Positions 63,392 through 64,000 of a DNA stretch of 64,000 nt are shown piece after piece. The notes under the pieces are model-generated. The model did no database searches. It saw only the letters and a list, made by a program, of their open reading frames with translations, and was not told the origin of the DNA. Numbering within the stretch: position 1 is the first letter of the stretch; every line of letters starts with the position of its first letter. Both the position numbers and the translations under genes were made by a program. Source of the stretch: Phycisphaerales bacterium (lineage in GTDB: Bacteria > Planctomycetota > Phycisphaerae > Phycisphaerales > UBA1924); NCBI GenBank assembly GCA_020845755.1, contig JADLFE010000045.1:1-64000 (forward strand), written 5' to 3'.

Positions 63392-64000
63392 TTAAGCCTT
63401 CTTTTCGCCTCCGGAGCCTGAACCGCCGGATTCAGCATCCTCTTCATCCCATTCGGTTCGGCCCACGGTGCGTCCGAGTTTGTGAACCTTGTCACGCAGG
63501 TCACTTGGATTTTTACCCTTGTCAATCATTTCCTCAGCGGAGATCATGCCGCGGGAATAGAGCGACCAAAGATGGTCGTCGAGGAGTTGCATGCCGAACT
63601 TCTTGCCGGTCTGGATCATGGAATCGATACGGAAGGACTTGTTGTCGCGGATCAGGTTGGCGATCGCGGGTGTGACCACAAGGAACTCATATCCTGCCAC
63701 CATGCCCGGCACGTCGACGCGAGTCAGGAGCACCTGGCTGAGGATGCAGATCAGTGCGGTCGACAACTGCACGCGGATCTGGTTCTGCTGCTGTTGGGGG
63801 AAGGCGTCGACCAGACGATCGATTGTCTTGGCCGCGCCCGTGGTGTGCAGGGTGGCGAAGACCAAGTGGCCGGTTTCGGCGGCTCGCACGGCCGACTCGA
63901 TCGTTTCGAGGTCTCGCATTTCGCCGACCAGGATGACGTCCGGGTCCTGACGGAGCACGCGGCGGAGGGCCTCGGCGAAACTGGGGACGTCGTCGTGGAT
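63392..64000 (-). CDS. pilT: Twitching motility ATPase PilT (C-terminal part, runs off the window)
   Basis: The last 203 residues of a PilT-family retraction ATPase; the start lies beyond base 64000. Visible are [23 protein letters not shown] (Walker B region), the His-box [24 protein letters not shown], a Gln-rich QQQQNQIR stretch, and the PilT-specific AIRNLIR-like [12 protein letters not shown], then [28 protein letters not shown]. The C-terminus is Gly/Ser/Glu-rich and ends in GSGGEKKA. It is the first visible gene of the secretion/pilus cluster on this strand; retraction activity would mean the pilus-like system can be dynamic. Confidence 0.95.
   Translation of the reverse strand: MHDDVPSFAEALRRVLRQDPDVILVGEMRDLETIESAVRAAETGHLVFATLHTTGAAKTIDRLVDAFPQQQQNQIRVQLSTALICILSQVLLTRVDVPGMVAGYEFLVVTPAIANLIRDNKSFRIDSMIQTGKKFGMQLLDDHLWSLYSRGMISAEEMIDKGKNPSDLRDKVHKLGRTVGRTEWDEEDAESGGSGSGGEKKA

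Overview
The window is a high-GC, gene-dense bacterial chromosome segment that looks like a planctomycete, probably of the Phycisphaerae. This is inferred from several traits together: ECF-type sigma factors each paired with a large membrane Ser/Thr kinase, a PEP-CTERM-like anchor, a stand-alone prepilin-like protein, zinc-ribbon/GYF-like regulators, and frequent GTG/TTG starts with 4-base GTGA/ATGA overlaps. No ribosomal RNA or other strong taxonomic marker is present, so this assignment is not proven. I see no insertion sequence, prophage, CRISPR array or integrase.

Layout. 1-12 kb: tRNA-Pro(GGG), small zinc-ribbon, DUF1801 and FHA proteins, a Ser/Thr kinase with a TolB-like propeller, a methyltransferase, an MFS transporter, an atypical pyruvate kinase, a b561-type cytochrome and a DEAD-box helicase. 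12-15 kb: a PEP-CTERM-like exported protein, an AhpD-like protein and a split YeeE/YedE sulfur-transport pair with a DUF2892 protein. 14.9-19 kb: a sigma factor coupled to a WD40 kinase. 19-26 kb: a minus-strand amino-sugar/muropeptide recycling operon (Na+/solute symporter, GH20 hexosaminidase, AnmK, MurQ) followed by an alpha-oxoamine synthase. 26.1-26.5 kb: a 94-bp tandem repeat whose units fold into hairpins. 26.6-38.7 kb: housekeeping and single genes (metallo-hydrolase, cardiolipin synthase, lipoprotein, RNase Y, parvulin-like lipoprotein, GYF/zinc-ribbon protein, prepilin-like protein, GNAT, HutH, alpha/beta hydrolase). 38.7-44.1 kb: sugar genes (Fkp-type fucokinase/GDP-fucose pyrophosphorylase, a mutarotase, ribulokinase). 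44.2-50.3 kb: two tandem sigma-factor/kinase pairs that are clear paralogues. 50.4-64 kb: a minus-strand type II secretion/type IV pilus-like operon ordered PilT, GspE, GspF, GspG, GspH, GspI, GspJ and a very large GspK-position protein, ending in a strong intrinsic terminator.

How the genes fit together. The three sigma/kinase pairs share the same GTGA stop/start overlap, so each is probably a co-translated signalling unit, with the kinase sensing through its C-terminal WD40 or TPR-like region. The recycling operon can import a sugar, trim hexosamine ends, phosphorylate anhydro-MurNAc and cleave the lactyl ether to give GlcNAc-6-P. The Gsp cluster supplies the ATPase, platform protein and a full G-H-I-J-K set of pseudopilins, but no secretin or GspC/L/M in the visible part. 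Starts were chosen from Shine-Dalgarno spacing, overlaps and family length; where they differ from the longest frame this is stated.
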